Source of the DNA: Callipepla californica brunnescens
Taxonomy: Eukaryota; Chordata; Aves; Galliformes; Odontophoridae
Length of the DNA: 64,000 nucleotides
Direction: 5' to 3'
Assembly (NCBI GenBank): GCA_023055505.1
Contig: JALIRH010000111.1
Location: forward strand, 186,001 to 250,000
Part shown: piece after piece, positions 63,338 through 64,000 of the stretch
Layout of the letters: each line of letters opens with the position of its first letter
How positions within the stretch are numbered: position 1 is the first letter of the stretch
Program-made: the position numbers and the translations under genes
The notes under the pieces: model-generated
Told to the model about the DNA's origin: nothing
What the model saw: only the letters and a program-made list of their open reading frames with translations
The model's database searches: none

Positions 63338-64000
63338 CTAAAACAAACAAACAAACAAACAAAACAAACAAGAAACAGAACAAAACAAAACAAACAAAAA
63401 AAACCCCACAACCCTAAAGATGACCACTTATTAAATTAAAGGTAAAGGTAAGTTTACAAACGCATATTAAACAATGATTGACTGATCGTTATACTCTTCA
63501 TAGAATATATTTTAGAGTATAATATAGAGTATATAACAGATACAAAGCCTGGCTCAAAATATATATGAAATACTCTTCACGTTTAAAAGTCCAAAGCAAC
63601 ACATCTCCTTCCTGCTGCACATGCAGCACAATGATAAATTGTGGCAAGCACAGTTCTCTGAGATGTGTATGTATTTGTCTACTGAAAATGACAATTAAAA
63701 TTTTGTTCTCATTTCAGCTTCCTTAGGTGCACCAAAGAAAGGATTGGAGAGATAACTTAGGTACAAATGACTGCAGAAACCATTAGGGAATATAAAAATA
63801 TATGTAAACAGTAGAATAAATATTATTGTTCATACACATAACAAAGTATATCAAAACTACATCTGAAGTAAATTAGAATAAATGCAGATATCCAAATAAA
63901 CACATAGGCTGCAAAGTGACTCACTAATCTTATTCTCTTTTAGTTTGTACCTAGGAACAAACAGAAATGTATGAGAATGGCCGCTGCTGTCAGTGGAGAT
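63338..64000. other. OSBPL6 5' intron, partial, with AAAC-rich repeat
   Basis: This is AT-rich intron sequence upstream of the first visible exon. An (AAAC)n-like run occupies about 63,341-63,404, right next to the acceptor. No further ORP6 exon was seen before the window ends. Confidence 0.6.

Overview
The window is vertebrate nuclear DNA, almost certainly from a bird and most likely a galliform such as chicken. It is mainly AT-rich with split genes. It carries a CR1 LINE with the avian type of ORF2 C-terminus and 3' UTR, a mariner-like end of the Galluhop kind, and an avian ERV-type solo LTR. The coding exons match the oxysterol-binding-protein family member ORP6 (OSBPL6). Identifications come from recall and reading; no database search was run.

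Right half (about 31.8-64 kb): the minus-strand gene OSBPL6. I placed 20 constitutive coding exons and two in-frame cassette exons with exact splice boundaries. All phases join without a break, giving 820 codons plus 2 nt without the cassettes. They encode the pre-PH linker, the PH domain, a serine-rich linker with an FFAT motif, and most of the sterol/phosphoinositide-binding ORD with its EQVSHHPP signature. The first coding exon(s), about 30 residues by family length, lie beyond the right edge. The last roughly 75 codons were not found anywhere to the left, and the last visible exon ends at a GC rather than a GT donor.

Middle (about 9.4-31.6 kb): mostly non-coding AT-rich DNA in which I recognise no gene. 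It holds a mariner-like fragment (about 9.77-10.1 kb), one antisense CR1 (12.55-13.4 kb), and a 1.45-kb segment present twice in direct orientation (10.36-11.82 and 30.13-31.59 kb) at about 1% divergence. The second copy ends about 250 bp from the last visible OSBPL6 exon.

Left end (about 0.86-9.1 kb): an unusual GC-rich locus that reads coherently on the minus strand as one transcription unit. A CCAAT box and TATATAAG box sit at 9.05-9.09 kb in a CpG-rich region. A short GCC-repeat first exon has a consensus donor. A tandem array of near-identical 1.6-2.1 kb units follows, each with the same intron of about 200-220 bp bounded by GT...AG signals, then a diverged terminal exon with AATAAA. One unit has lost about 505 bp between two 22-bp direct repeats. 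Inside the units a YTAC(A/G)GG heptamer recurs, often 65-85 bp apart. I recognise no protein in it. It may be a lineage-specific long non-coding RNA or an unknown gene, and it is the best candidate here for something undescribed.
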